DNA of 39,734 nt from Paracraurococcus ruber (GCF_004353985.1 NZ_SMOA01000039.1:1-39734); one strand, 5' to 3'; positions 1 through 8,668 are shown, counted from the stretch's first letter. The notes: a model not told the origin generated them from the sequence alone. Translations and numbers: made by a program.

Positions 1-6
1 CCCGGC

Positions 7-1740
7 TCAGCGCGTCGCGCGCCGGCGCTTCTCCTCGGTGCCCGCGTGCTGCGGCCGCGGGCCGCGCACCGGCGGCCGCCGCGCCGGCTCCCCGCCCGCC
101 AGGGGCAGGATCTGCACATGCGCGTCGTCACCCTCGCCCGGCCGCTGCGCCGCGGCGGCGAAGCGCTGCGCCGCCCAGGGCGCCACCTCGAACTGCGTCT
201 CGCGGTCCATGATGCGGATGCGGCCGATCTCCTGCCGCGTCACCTGGCCGCGGCGGCAGAGCAGCGGCAGCACCCAGCGCGGATCGGCATTGGCGTTGCG
301 CCCGACCGACATGCGGAACCACACGCCCTCCTGCCCCGGCTCGCGCGGCACGCGCGGCCCGGCGGGACGCTCGCTCGGCGCGGCCAGCTCCTCGGGCGCC
401 GGCAGCGGCGCGCGCAGCGCCTGCACCAGCGCCGCGGCCACCGCCTCCGGCCCCCGCTCCGCCAGCAGCTTCGCGGCAAGGGCGAGGTCGCCCTCCACCG
501 GCTCCTCCGCCGTCACCGACAGCGCCTGGGCCAGGATGCGGGTATCGTCCTGGCCACGGATCGCCTCGGCCGAGGGCGCCGGGCCCCAGCTGGCCTGCAC
601 CCGCGCCTCGGCCAGCAGCCGTTCCGCGCTGCGGCGGCGGTTGTAGGGCACCAGCAGCACGCTGGTGCCCTTGCGGCCGGCGCGGCCGGTGCGGCCGGAG
701 CGGTGCAGCAGCGTCTCCGGGTCGTTCGGCAGCTCGGCATGGATCACCAGGCCGAGATCGGGCAGGTCGATGCCGCGCGCCGCGACATCGGTGGCGACGC
801 AGACCCGGGCGCGGCCGTCCCGCAGCCCCTGCAGGGCGCGGTTGCGCTCGGCCTGGGACAGCTCGCCCGACAGCGCCACGGCGGCGAAGCCGCGCTCCGC
901 CAGGTTGCCATGCAGCCGGGTGACCGTCGCGCGGGTGCGGCAGAAGACGAGGGAGGCGCGCGCCTCGAAGAAGCGCAGCGCATTGACCACGGCGCGCTCG
1001 GTCTCATGCGGGGCGATCAGCAGGGCGCGGTAGTCGATGTCGCCATGCTGCGCGCCGCTGTCGCCCGCCTCGATCCGCAGCGCGTCGCGCTGGTACTGCT
1101 TGGCGAGCTGCGCGATGCCCTTCGGCACGGTCGCCGAGAAGAGCAGCGTCCGCCGCGCCGCCGGCGTGGCGTCGAGGATGGCTTCCAGCTCCTCGCGGAA
1201 GCCCATGTCCAGCATCTCGTCCGCCTCGTCGAGCACGACGACGCGGATCTGGCTGGGGTCGAGGTTGCCGCGGTCGATATGGTCGCGCAGGCGGCCGGGC
1301 GTGCCGGCGACGATATGCGCGCCGCGCGACAGCGCGCGCCGCTCCGCCACCGGGTCGGTGCCGCCGACGCCGGAGACGACGCGGCCGCCGGCCGGGGCAT
1401 AGAGCCAGGCCAGCTCGGTCTGCACCTGCAGGGCCAGCTCGCGCGTCGGGGCCACCACCAGCGCCAGCGGCGCGCCGGGCGGCGGCAGGCGCTCGGCGGC
1501 CTGCCAGGACTCGGCCGCCGCATCGGCCTCGGCCGCCGCTGCCCCGTCCTGGGCGAGCAGTTCCGCCGCCATGGCCAGGCCGAAGGCGACCGTCTTGCCG
1601 GACCCGGTCTGCGCGGAGACGAGGAGGTCGCGCCCCACCGCCTCCGCCTGCAGGACGGCGGCCTGGACGGGGGTTGGCTCGGCATAGCCGCGCTCGGTGA
1701 GGGCGGAGAGGAGGGTGGTGGGCAGCACAGGGAAGGGCAT
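7..1740 (-). CDS. deaD: DEAD-box ATP-dependent RNA helicase, DeaD/CsdA-like
   Basis: ATP-dependent RNA unwinding, probably in ribosome assembly or mRNA turnover in the cytoplasm. The 577-residue product shows the full DEAD-box motif series in order: Q-motif (EPTPVQ) near residue 20, Walker A AQTGSGKT, PTRELA, GTPGRL, DEAD (VLDEADEML), SAT (LLFSATVP), and HRSGRTGRAGR in the second RecA domain. A C-terminal segment (VWFRMSVGRNANADPRWV through QFEVAP) resembles the DbpA-type RNA-binding domain, followed by a basic tail ending KRRRATR. The ATG at 1740 is chosen because it directly precedes the Q-motif and has GGGGAG upstream; a longer reading frame upstream is not conserved-looking. An Ala/Glu-rich insert (about residues 60-80) lies between Walker A and PTRELA. 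Family assignment is firm. The exact DeaD versus RhlE/DbpA subgroup rests on the C-terminal domain. Confidence 0.93.
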   Translation of the reverse strand: MPFPVLPTTLLSALTERGYAEPTPVQAAVLQAEAVGRDLLVSAQTGSGKTVAFGLAMAAELLAQDGAAAAEADAAAESWQAAERLPPPGAPLALVVAPTRELALQVQTELAWLYAPAGGRVVSGVGGTDPVAERRALSRGAHIVAGTPGRLRDHIDRGNLDPSQIRVVVLDEADEMLDMGFREELEAILDATPAARRTLLFSATVPKGIAQLAKQYQRDALRIEAGDSGAQHGDIDYRALLIAPHETERAVVNALRFFEARASLVFCRTRATVTRLHGNLAERGFAAVALSGELSQAERNRALQGLRDGRARVCVATDVAARGIDLPDLGLVIHAELPNDPETLLHRSGRTGRAGRKGTSVLLVPYNRRRSAERLLAEARVQASWGPAPSAEAIRGQDDTRILAQALSVTAEEPVEGDLALAAKLLAERGPEAVAAALVQALRAPLPAPEELAAPSERPAGPRVPREPGQEGVWFRMSVGRNANADPRWVLPLLCRRGQVTRQEIGRIRIMDRETQFEVAPWAAQRFAAAAQRPGEGDDAHVQILPLAGGEPARRPPVRGPRPQHAGTEEKRRRATR

Positions 1741-1823
1741 CGGGATACTCCCCCTCCCCCGCCGGGGCGGGGAAGGGTCAAAGTGAAGGTGCGGGGCACG
1801 ATCACCCCGGCGGATTCTCGGTT

Positions 1824-1865
1824 GGGCGGGATCCGGTCCCGCCCCGTCCCTCCCAGGCGGGAGGG
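1824..1865 (-). terminator. Double hairpin downstream of the SUV3-like gene
   Basis: Two perfect inverted repeats lie just past the helicase stop at 1874: GGGCGGGA/TCCCGCCC (1824-1844, 5-nt loop) and CCCTCCC/GGGAGGG (1848-1865, 4-nt loop). No T-run follows, as is common in very GC-rich genomes. Terminator function is inferred from position and stem strength. Confidence 0.45.
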
Positions 1866-1873
1866 CGCGACGG

Positions 1874-4315
1874 TCAGGCGACCAGCTTGGCGCGGCGCTG
1901 CTGGCGCAGCACGTCCTCGATCCAGCGGTCCAGCCGCTCGGTCTCGGCCATCGCCTCCTCCCGCGCGACATAGGCCTGCGGGAAGCGGAGCGCGAGCCAG
2001 CGCCAGGCGACCAGCCGCTTGTGGGTCTTCTCCGCCCGCTCCAGCTCGTCGCGGCTGGCCTTCTCGGGCGGCGGCAGGCGGCCGGCATTGGGCGGCTGCA
2101 CGCCGCGGCCGGCGCCATGCTCGATCGCCCAGCGGGCGAGCCGCGCGACGCCGTTGTCCCGCTCATCCACCGGGCACAGCGCATAGGTCCAGCGCTGCAG
2201 CAGCTCGAGCCCGGCGACGCCGTCGATCGCGCTCGCCACCGCCATGGCCTGGGTCAGGTCGGCCAGGCGGTAGTTGGGGTCGTCCGGCCGCAGCACCGCG
2301 CGCTTGATGCGGGCCAGCACGCCGAACAGGCTGTCCGTCCCGATCTCCTGCGCGACATTGGCGACGATGTCGGCATCCGGCTGCACCAGCGGGCGCGGGT
2401 CGCCCGGCGGCAGCGGCGGCGCCTCCATCATCATGCGGATGAACTCCGGGCTGCCGCCGCCGGCCAGCACCGCGACCACGCCTTCCTCGAACTTGCCGTA
2501 GCGGCCGGCGCGGCCGCCGATCTGCTTCACTTCCTGCGCATTCAGCTCGCGGCGCTCCTCGCCGTCGAACTTCCGCAGGGTGGAGAAGATCACCCGGCGG
2601 ATCGGCAGGTTCAGGCCCATCCCGATCGCGTCGGTCGCCACCAGGATGTCGGCCTCGCCCTCGCGGAAGCGGGCCGCCTCGGCGCGCCGCACCTCGGGGC
2701 TCAGCGCGCCATAGACCACCGCCACGCGCTTGCCGCGGCGGACCAGCTCCGCCCGCAGGTCCAGCACGTCGCGGCGGGAGAAGGCGACCAGGGCATCGCC
2801 GGTCTTCAGGTCGCCCATGCCGACCGGCGCCTTGGCCGCCACCAGCGGGCTCTTCCGCTGCAGGCTGACCTCCTCGACCGGGTCGCCGCAGAGCGCGGCG
2901 ATGCGGCGGACCTGCGTCGCGCTCTCCGGCGCGCCCAGCACGTACACCTCCCGCGCCGGTGCGCCCATGATAGCGGCGGTCCAGGCGGCGCCGCGGTCGC
3001 GGTCCGCCAGCATCTGCGCCTCATCCACCACGGCGACATCCACCGGCAGGTGGAAGGGGCACATCTCGACCGTCGCGGCCAGGTGGCGGGCGCCGGGCAC
3101 CGGAATGCGTTCCTCCCCGGTCGAGAGCGAGGCCGGGACGCCGCGGCTCGCCAGCGCCTCGCGGAACTCATGCGCCAGCAGCCGCAGCGGCGCCAGCGCC
3201 ATGCCGTTCTCGGCCTTGGCCAGGGCGTCCAGCGCGGTGTGGCTCTTGCCCGAATTGGTCGGGCCGGTGACCAGGGTGATGCGGCGGTTCAGCGCCCGGG
3301 CGGTGGCGAAATGGCCGGCATAGCGGTCGAGCGCCGCGATGCGGGCGATGGCGGCGACCGCCCCCTTGCCCATGCGCAGCGCCGGCGCCTCCGGCCCGCG
3401 CTTGCGGACCTCGACCGCGGCCTTGTCGGCCTCCCGCCATTGCGGCACCGCGGCGCGGAGCGGGGCGATGTCGGCGGGATCGAATTCCCACTTCTCCCGG
3501 CCGTTGCGCTGCGGGATCCGGCGGGCCACCGGGATCAGCCCGGCGGCGATCCAGCGCAGCGCCTCCCGCTCCCCGGCGCCGAGCAGGGCCGGCAGCTCGC
3601 GGAACTCGACGAGGCTCTTCTCCCAGGCGCGGAGGCGGGCGACCTCCTCCCGCCGCTTGGCACGGGCCGCCGTCTCGGCCTCCCGCACCTCCCGCCGGCG
3701 GCGGGTTTCCTGCTTCCCGACCTCCTCGAGGAAGGGCAGCGAGGCATCGCCGGCCAAGCCGAAGGCGGCCGCGACCTCGCGCGCCAGCTGGGCGTGGCGG
3801 TCGGGCGAGAGGGCGCCCGCCCCCTGCCCCGCCTCGGTCAGCTCCGCCACCACCGCCTCCAGCGCCGCCTCGGGCGTCGGGCCCAGGGCGCGGAAGCGGT
3901 TGGCCAGGGCGGCGTCGAGCGCGGCGAGCAGCGCCTCCTCCCCCGGCAGGATCTCCGTGACGGTGCCGGCCGCCGTCTCGCAATCGGCCCGGCGGACCCA
4001 GGCGCGGCCGGCGCGGTTGGCCAGGTCGCTCAGCCGGGCGATCCAGCCGCGGCGCCGCACCTCGATAAGCGCGGCGCGGACGGCGGCGGCATCGGCCGGC
4101 ATCCGCCGCTCCACCCGGCGGATCAGGGCGGGCATCTCCTTCGCCTCGACCGCGAGGCCGCTGGCCAGGATGGCCGCCTCGGCCGGCGAGACGCTGCGCG
4201 CCAGGTCAAGGTCCGGCGCCGCGGCCGGGTCGTAGGCAACATCGTAGGGTGTGGTCAAAATCCGAGCTCTCCGCGGCCCCGCCGCGCGGGACCCGCCTGA
4301 CAACGAACCGGCCAT
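1874..4315 (-). CDS. SUV3-like DExH RNA helicase
   Basis: Helicase of the SUV3 family, the bacterial relatives of the mitochondrial degradosome helicase, expected to unwind structured RNA. About 813 residues. Visible motifs: Walker A GPTNSGKSHTAL, motif II VVDEAQM (DEAQ), ATDAIGMGLNLPIRRVIF and QIGGRAGRYG near the middle, then the helical C-terminal region typical of SUV3. The N-terminal 250 residues are charged and helical, with an Arg/Glu-rich stretch (REVREAETAARAKRREE). Start is uncertain: ATG at 4315 lacks an obvious ribosome site, whereas TTG at 4258 (LTTPYDVAYD) has GGAGAG eight bases upstream and fits the conserved start better. A long upstream extension of the frame is spurious. It sits 133 bp upstream of the DeaD-like gene on the same strand with hairpins between, so it is probably transcribed separately. 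Confidence 0.88.
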   Translation of the reverse strand: MAGSLSGGSRAAGPRRARILTTPYDVAYDPAAAPDLDLARSVSPAEAAILASGLAVEAKEMPALIRRVERRMPADAAAVRAALIEVRRRGWIARLSDLANRAGRAWVRRADCETAAGTVTEILPGEEALLAALDAALANRFRALGPTPEAALEAVVAELTEAGQGAGALSPDRHAQLAREVAAAFGLAGDASLPFLEEVGKQETRRRREVREAETAARAKRREEVARLRAWEKSLVEFRELPALLGAGEREALRWIAAGLIPVARRIPQRNGREKWEFDPADIAPLRAAVPQWREADKAAVEVRKRGPEAPALRMGKGAVAAIARIAALDRYAGHFATARALNRRITLVTGPTNSGKSHTALDALAKAENGMALAPLRLLAHEFREALASRGVPASLSTGEERIPVPGARHLAATVEMCPFHLPVDVAVVDEAQMLADRDRGAAWTAAIMGAPAREVYVLGAPESATQVRRIAALCGDPVEEVSLQRKSPLVAAKAPVGMGDLKTGDALVAFSRRDVLDLRAELVRRGKRVAVVYGALSPEVRRAEAARFREGEADILVATDAIGMGLNLPIRRVIFSTLRKFDGEERRELNAQEVKQIGGRAGRYGKFEEGVVAVLAGGGSPEFIRMMMEAPPLPPGDPRPLVQPDADIVANVAQEIGTDSLFGVLARIKRAVLRPDDPNYRLADLTQAMAVASAIDGVAGLELLQRWTYALCPVDERDNGVARLARWAIEHGAGRGVQPPNAGRLPPPEKASRDELERAEKTHKRLVAWRWLALRFPQAYVAREEAMAETERLDRWIEDVLRQQRRAKLVA

Positions 4316-4545
4316 GGCGGACAGACTGGGAACGCCCCGCCCGCCAGGGGCATGGGGCTGCGATCCGATCCGGGGGCCACGCCATGGAACGGGCCTGGGG
4401 GTTGCCGGATGCAAGCCCTCGGCCAACCCAACGGCCTTGCAGGCGTGCCGGGACGACAAGTCGGTCCCGATCGGCATGCGTCTTATATGGGAAGCCGGGC
4501 GCCGGTTGCCAGGAAAACCGTCCCGTCCCACTGTGCCAGGAGGAC

Positions 4546-4569
4546 ATGGCGGGGCTGCACGGCGCGTGA
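4546..4569 (+). promoter_or_regulatory. Possible 7-codon leader ORF overlapping the EamA start
   Basis: ATG at 4546 is preceded by AGGAGGA (spacing only 2 nt) and encodes MAGLHGA. Its TGA overlaps the GTG start of the permease gene as GTGA, a typical translational-coupling geometry. It might deliver ribosomes to the GTG, which lacks its own Shine-Dalgarno sequence. The short spacing makes this a weak call. Confidence 0.25.
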
Positions 4570-5489
4570 CCCAGGACCCGAGGGCACCCGCCGCACCCGT
4601 CGCCCCGGCCGCCGCACCGCCCCCCGCGCCGGCCCAGCGAATCCTCCTCGGCATCCTCTTCATGTGCCTGTCGGGGCTGCTCTTTCCGGTGATGAGCAGC
4701 TTCGCCAAGATCCTGGGCGCCGAGTATTCCAGCCTGCAGGTGAGCTGGGCCCGCGCCTTCGGGCATATCCTGTTCCTGCTGGCGGTCTTCCTGCCCCGCT
4801 ACGGCGTGGGGGTGCTGCGGACCCGGCGGCCGGGGACGCAATTGCTGCGCTCCAGCCTGCTCTTCACCTCCAATCTCAGTCATTTCTTCGCCATCACCTT
4901 CATCCCGATCGCCAAGGCGGCGGCGATCAGCCTGGCGGCGCCGCTGATCGTCGCCCTGCTGGCCTGGCCGATGCTGGGGGAGCGGACGACGCGCGCCCGG
5001 GTCGCCGCGCTCTGCCTCGGCTTCCTCGGGGTGCTGGTGGTGATCCGGCCGGGGACGGCGCTGTTCCACCCGGCCTCGCTGCTCGTCCTGGTCAGCGCCA
5101 GCTGCTACGCGGTCTACCAGATCCTGACGCGGCGGGTGGCGGGGGCGGACACGCCGGAGACCTCGGCGCTGTTCAGTTCCGTCGTCGGCGCCTTCGGCAT
5201 GCTGCTGGTGCTGCCCTTCATCTGGCGGACGCCGGAGACGCTGTTCCACATCGCGCTGTTCTGCGGCATGGGCGTGCTGGGCGCGGTCGGGCATTACTGC
5301 GTGGCGCGGGCCTTCGGCTATGCGCCGGCCAACGTCGTCTCCCCCTTCCAGTATTTCCAGCTTCTGGGGTCGGTCGCCGTGGGGTGGCTGGTCTTCGGGG
5401 ACTGGCCGGATGCCGGCGTCTGGATCGGCGCGGCGGTGATCGTCGCCGCCGGCCTCTGGATCGGCTGGAACCAGGCACGGCGGCGCTAG
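4566..5489 (+). CDS. EamA/DMT-family membrane transporter
   Basis: Inner-membrane carrier of the drug/metabolite transporter superfamily, about 307 residues. After a short Pro/Ala-rich N-terminus the protein is almost entirely hydrophobic. It carries two EamA repeats of about five helices each: the first from FMCLSGLLFPVMSSF to VLVVIRPG, the second from SLLVLVSASCYAVYQI to the C-terminus. The signature PLIVALLAWPMLGERTT ending repeat 1 is classic for the family, as is the FQYFQLLGSVAVGWLVFGDWP segment of repeat 2. Start: GTG at 4566 is chosen because upstream in-frame sequence is not membrane-like or conserved in character. Substrate cannot be read from the sequence; amino acids or metabolites are usual. 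Its TAG stop lies at the edge of an intergenic repeat (see 5489-5591). Confidence 0.85.
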   Translation: MTQDPRAPAAPVAPAAAPPPAPAQRILLGILFMCLSGLLFPVMSSFAKILGAEYSSLQVSWARAFGHILFLLAVFLPRYGVGVLRTRRPGTQLLRSSLLFTSNLSHFFAITFIPIAKAAAISLAAPLIVALLAWPMLGERTTRARVAALCLGFLGVLVVIRPGTALFHPASLLVLVSASCYAVYQILTRRVAGADTPETSALFSSVVGAFGMLLVLPFIWRTPETLFHIALFCGMGVLGAVGHYCVARAFGYAPANVVSPFQYFQLLGSVAVGWLVFGDWPDAGVWIGAAVIVAAGLWIGWNQARRR

Positions 5490-5591
5490 GGCGGATCGCG
5501 GGAGGGCGTGAACGCCCGGACGCGAGACTCCGCTCTGCAATCGATAGGCTATGGCGGCATGCGCGTTCAGAAGAGCGCGCATGCCGCTACA
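5489..5591 (+). repeat. Palindromic intergenic repeat, copy A
   Basis: Module 1 (about 5489-5535) is an imperfect palindrome centred on GGGCGTGAACGCCC, with outer arms GCGGATCGCGG and ACTCCGCTCT. A conserved linker GCAATCGATAGGCTA follows. Module 2 (5554-5587) is a perfect 12-bp stem GCGGCATGCGCG/CGCGCATGCCGC with loop TTCAGAAGAG. Modules 1 and 2 recur at 10272-10480, and module 1 at 13280-13394. The EamA stop codon TAG is part of the CTAG edge. Confidence 0.75.
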
Positions 5592-5915
5592 GGGCGTGTC
5601 GGCGAGCGGCTGCAGCACGTCGCGGCGGGCCTCTTCCGCCCTGGCGGGCCCTGCCGGCGCGCGCCGAGGGTGCCGGGGACGCCCCGGACGGACGCCCCGG
5701 ACGGACGCCCCCGGGATCTGTGCGGCCCCGCACAGCATCGCCACCGCAACATCGTATACGTATTCCTGGGCAGATTTGATCGGCCCACCGGGGCCGCGGC
5801 CGCCGCCGGAGCGTGATGCCGCTTCGCAGGCGACGGCCCATCGCGGCATGCGTCGCCCATCGAGCGGGCAGGCCGCCCCCATGCCCCGGAATTTCAGCCC
5901 AAGGGAGAGCCCAGG
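5592..5915. other. Intergenic region upstream of the DyP gene
   Basis: No convincing gene. It contains 2.7 copies of a 13-bp tandem repeat (GGACGCCCCGGAC, 5677-5712) and an unusually AT-rich palindromic patch ATACGTAT (5756-5763) that could mark a promoter or operator for the peroxidase. The DyP ribosome site (GGGAGAGCCCAGG) lies at the end. Frames crossing this stretch begin inside the repeat and look spurious. Confidence 0.4.
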
Positions 5916-7406
5916 ATGGCAGACCTCAAGGCATTGCTCGACGCGCCGATCCGCTGGCAAGCGGCGTTCACCGACCCGGATGTCCGCGACCTGCTGGAGG
6001 ACATGCAGGCCAACATCCTGAAGAGCCATGGCCGGCACCACGCCGCCCATATGGCGCTCGGCTTCGCCGGCATGGCGGCGGACGACGTCGCCGCGGTGAT
6101 CCGCGCCCTCGGCCGCCACTGCACCAGCGCCTGGCACCAGCTGCGCACCAACCGCCGCTATCCGCCGCATCTCGATGGCGGGCCGGTGCGCTGCCTCGTC
6201 CTCGGCGCCGGCGGCTACAAGGCGCTGGGCAAGCATGCGCGGATGCCGGAGGGCGAGGCGTTCCGCGCCGGCATGGCCGCCCGCGCCGGCATCCTGGCCG
6301 ACCCGCCGCGCCAGGCCTGGCAGGCCGCCGGCTGGCGCGACCAGGCGCCCGACGCCATGGTCCTGCTGGCCGATGCCGACCCGCATGCCGTCACGCGCGA
6401 CCTGGAAGCGGTGGAGCGCTGGCTGGACGGCACCGGCGTGCGCATCCTGGTCATCGAGCGCGGGCTGCAGCAGACCCGCCGCTTCCGCCCGGGCGAGAAG
6501 CCCGAGGCGGTGGAGCATTTCGGCTATGTCGACGGCCGCAGCCAGCCGATCTTCCTGGCGGAGGATCTGGCGCGGGAGGAGCAGTCGGTCGCCGCCGAGC
6601 CGAAGGACAAGGCCGATCCCGGGGCGCCCTGGTCGCCGCGCTTCAAGCCGAGCCAGTTCATCGTCGCCGACCCGAACGGCAGGCGCCGGCATGCCGCCGG
6701 CAGCTACTTCGTCTTCCGCAAGCTGGAACAGGACGTGCGCGGCTTCAACGCGGCCGAGGACGCGCTGGGCCGCGCGCTGTTCGGCCAGGACGCGGGCGAC
6801 GATCTGCTGGAGCTTGCCGGCGCCATGATCGTCGGCCGGTTCGAGGACGGGACGCCGCTGGTCCGCAGCCGCAAGGCGCTGGGCCAGGCCGTGCCGAACG
6901 GCTTCACCTACGATGGTGACACGGACGGGGCGAAATGCCCCTTCCATGCGCATATCCGCAAGACCAACCCGCGCGGCGACGTGCAGCGGCAGTTCGGGCT
7001 GCCGGATGCCTCGGGCGACCGCAACCCGATCATGGCGCGCCGCGGCATGACCTATGGCCCGAAGCGGCCCATGAGCCGCGACGGCAGCGAATTCGCCGAC
7101 AAGGGAAAGGAGCCGGTGCAGGACAGCGGCCTGCTCTTCATGGCCTATATGGCGAGCATCGAGGCGCAGTTCGAATTCACCCAGCAGTCCTGGGCGAACA
7201 ACGCCGATTTCGTCCGGCCGGGGACAGGCGTCGACCCGGTCATCGGCCAGACCGCCGATCCGGCGCAGCGGCAGCACCGCTTCCAGGATGGCCACACGCC
7301 GGGCGCCACGCCGACCACGCAGCCCTTCGCGCAGTTCGTGCACCTGCAGGGCGGCGAGTACTTCTTCGCCCCCTCGCTCTCCTTCCTGCGGGGCGTCGGC
7401 CTGTAA
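5916..7406 (+). CDS. DyP-type heme peroxidase (large class)
   Basis: Heme peroxidase oxidising organic substrates with hydrogen peroxide. The 496-residue length matches the larger DyP subclasses (C/D or V) rather than the 300-residue bacterial A/B types. The DyP fingerprint GXXDG is present as FGYVDGRSQP with the catalytic Asp near residue 206. The proximal heme His is predicted at residue 346 in FHAHIRKTNPR. The downstream NPIMARRGMTYGP carries the conserved Arg-Arg-Gly-Xaa-Xaa-Tyr-Gly segment. No Sec or Tat signal and no encapsulin-targeting tail are visible, so a cytoplasmic enzyme is expected. ATG at 5916 has GGGAGAG-CCCAGG upstream. It ends 4 bp from the convergent phosphatase gene, leaving no room for a dedicated terminator. 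Physiological substrate unknown. Confidence 0.92.
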   Translation: MADLKALLDAPIRWQAAFTDPDVRDLLEDMQANILKSHGRHHAAHMALGFAGMAADDVAAVIRALGRHCTSAWHQLRTNRRYPPHLDGGPVRCLVLGAGGYKALGKHARMPEGEAFRAGMAARAGILADPPRQAWQAAGWRDQAPDAMVLLADADPHAVTRDLEAVERWLDGTGVRILVIERGLQQTRRFRPGEKPEAVEHFGYVDGRSQPIFLAEDLAREEQSVAAEPKDKADPGAPWSPRFKPSQFIVADPNGRRRHAAGSYFVFRKLEQDVRGFNAAEDALGRALFGQDAGDDLLELAGAMIVGRFEDGTPLVRSRKALGQAVPNGFTYDGDTDGAKCPFHAHIRKTNPRGDVQRQFGLPDASGDRNPIMARRGMTYGPKRPMSRDGSEFADKGKEPVQDSGLLFMAYMASIEAQFEFTQQSWANNADFVRPGTGVDPVIGQTADPAQRQHRFQDGHTPGATPTTQPFAQFVHLQGGEYFFAPSLSFLRGVGL

Positions 7407-7410
7407 CCGA

Positions 7411-8124
7411 TCAGGCCTGGAGGAAGGCCAGCCGGTCTTCCTCCAGCACCAGGCAGGTCAGCTCCCGGCCGAACACCGCGCCGGTGTCGATGCCGACGCG
7501 GTTCGGCCGCACCACCGGCCCCCGCGTCGGCGAATGGCCATGCACCACCACCGCGCCGAAATCCGCCTCCGAGTTCAGGAAGCTGTGCCGGATGCGCAGC
7601 ATGTCGTCGAAGGCCTGCAATTCGAACGGCACGCCGGGCCGCAGCCCGGCATGGACGAAGAGATAGCCGCCCGCGCGGTGGTGCAGCGCCAGGCCGCGGA
7701 GGAAATCGAGATGCGCCGGCGGGATGCCGGCCAACCAGCCGGCTGGGTCGCCATCCGCGTCCAGCCCCCAGCTGGCCAGCGCTTCCCGCCCGCCGCTGAT
7801 CCGCCAATCCGTGACCGAGGCACGCTCGCCCGCCAGCGCGTCCAGCATGGTGCGTTCGTGGTTGCCCATCAGGTTCACGGTGGGCAGGCCCGGCAGCGGC
7901 GGCCCGCCCGCCAGCCGCGCCACCACCCCGGCGCTGTCCGGCCCGCGATCGACGTAGTCGCCCAGATGCAGCAGCAGCGGCGCCGCCACCGGCCGTGCCC
8001 GGAGGTCCGCCGCCACCTGCGCATGCAGGCTGGCCAGCTTGGCGTCGCAGCCATGGATGTCGCCGATGGCATAGACGCGCTGGCCGGGCGGCAGCCATCC
8101 GGGGGCGGGCAGGAAATCGGGCAT
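7411..8124 (-). CDS. Metallophosphoesterase, PPP (serine/threonine phosphatase-like) family
   Basis: Dinuclear-metal phosphatase of the PPP superfamily, about 237 residues, cytoplasmic. All signature motifs are visible in order: GDIHGC near residue 21, GDYVDRGPDS, GNHE, HAGLRPG and HGHSP. These supply the metal-binding Asp, His, Asn and His residues. Size and motif spacing resemble bacterial PrpA/PrpB-type protein phosphatases and the ApaH dinucleoside tetraphosphatases, so the substrate (phosphoprotein or Ap4A) cannot be separated from sequence alone. The ATG at 8124 directly precedes the phosphatase fold (MPDFLPAPGW); the frame continues open upstream through the neighbouring gene antisense but is not coding. 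Divergent from the MaoC gene at 8212. Confidence 0.88.
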   Translation of the reverse strand: MPDFLPAPGWLPPGQRVYAIGDIHGCDAKLASLHAQVAADLRARPVAAPLLLHLGDYVDRGPDSAGVVARLAGGPPLPGLPTVNLMGNHERTMLDALAGERASVTDWRISGGREALASWGLDADGDPAGWLAGIPPAHLDFLRGLALHHRAGGYLFVHAGLRPGVPFELQAFDDMLRIRHSFLNSEADFGAVVVHGHSPTRGPVVRPNRVGIDTGAVFGRELTCLVLEEDRLAFLQA

Positions 8125-8211
8125 CGGCCGGCATGATCCCGCGCCGCGGCCATCTGGCCAAGCCCGGGCGGGCATGGCACCAATTCGCCCCAACACGAAC
8201 GGGAGGAACCG

Positions 8212-8667
8212 ATGCTCGAGGTCGAGACCATCGCCGAACTGAACGACCATGTCGGCAAGAAGTTGGGCAGCAGCGACTGGCTGACCGTGGACCAGACGAT
8301 GATCGACCAGTTCGCCGAGGCGACCGGCGACCATCAGTGGATCCATGTCGATGTGGAACGGGCGAAGCGCGAGATGCCCGGCGGCAAGACCATCGCCCAT
8401 GGCTACCTCACGCTCTCCCTGCTGCCGAAGCTCAACCAGGGCATCTGGCGGGTGAAGCAGCGCAGCCGCGGGGTCAATTATGGCTCGAACAAGGTTCGCT
8501 TCACCGCGCCGGTGCCGGCCGGGTCGCGCATCCGCGGCCACCTCACGCTCAAGACTGTCGAGCCGATCGAGGGCGGCGCCAGGCTGACCATGGAAGCCAC
8601 CGTGGAGGTCGAGGGCAGCGAGAGGCCGGCGCTGGTCGCCGAGACGCTGTCGCTGGTCTACGCATAG
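8212..8667 (+). CDS. MaoC-family (R)-enoyl-CoA hydratase
   Basis: Single hot-dog-fold hydratase of 151 residues acting on an acyl-CoA thioester, probably (R)-specific hydration of enoyl-CoA. The hydratase-2 signature is clear near residues 33-47: FAEATGDHQWIHVD with the catalytic Asp and His. The rest fits the NodN/MaoC-like group (GKTIAHGYLTLSLLP, VNYGSNKVRFTAPVPAGSRIRG). GGGAGGAACCG precedes ATG 8212. It is followed after 93 bp by the argininosuccinate-lyase paralogue, with a double hairpin between them, so cotranscription is doubtful. Product chain length and pathway cannot be read. Confidence 0.9.
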   Translation: MLEVETIAELNDHVGKKLGSSDWLTVDQTMIDQFAEATGDHQWIHVDVERAKREMPGGKTIAHGYLTLSLLPKLNQGIWRVKQRSRGVNYGSNKVRFTAPVPAGSRIRGHLTLKTVEPIEGGARLTMEATVEVEGSERPALVAETLSLVYA

Positions 8668-8668
8668 C

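Noticed and set aside
5677-5712. 13-bp GC-rich tandem repeat as a functional iteron
   Set aside because: Fewer than three copies and no replication or partition gene nearby; likely simple slippage.
5508-5816. Plus-strand frame starting MNARTRDSALQSIG
   Set aside because: The start and first 14 residues come from the intergenic repeat (the same peptide appears at 13302), and no ribosome site or conserved domain follows.
4206-7343. Very long minus-strand frame (over 1000 codons) across the EamA and DyP genes
   Set aside because: It is antisense to two well-supported genes, has low-complexity Arg/Ala/Gly-rich translation and no domain. Long antisense frames are expected in DNA this GC-rich.
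8170-8195. TGGCAC box resembling half a sigma-54 promoter upstream of the MaoC gene
   Set aside because: The matching TTGC element at the correct spacing is missing.
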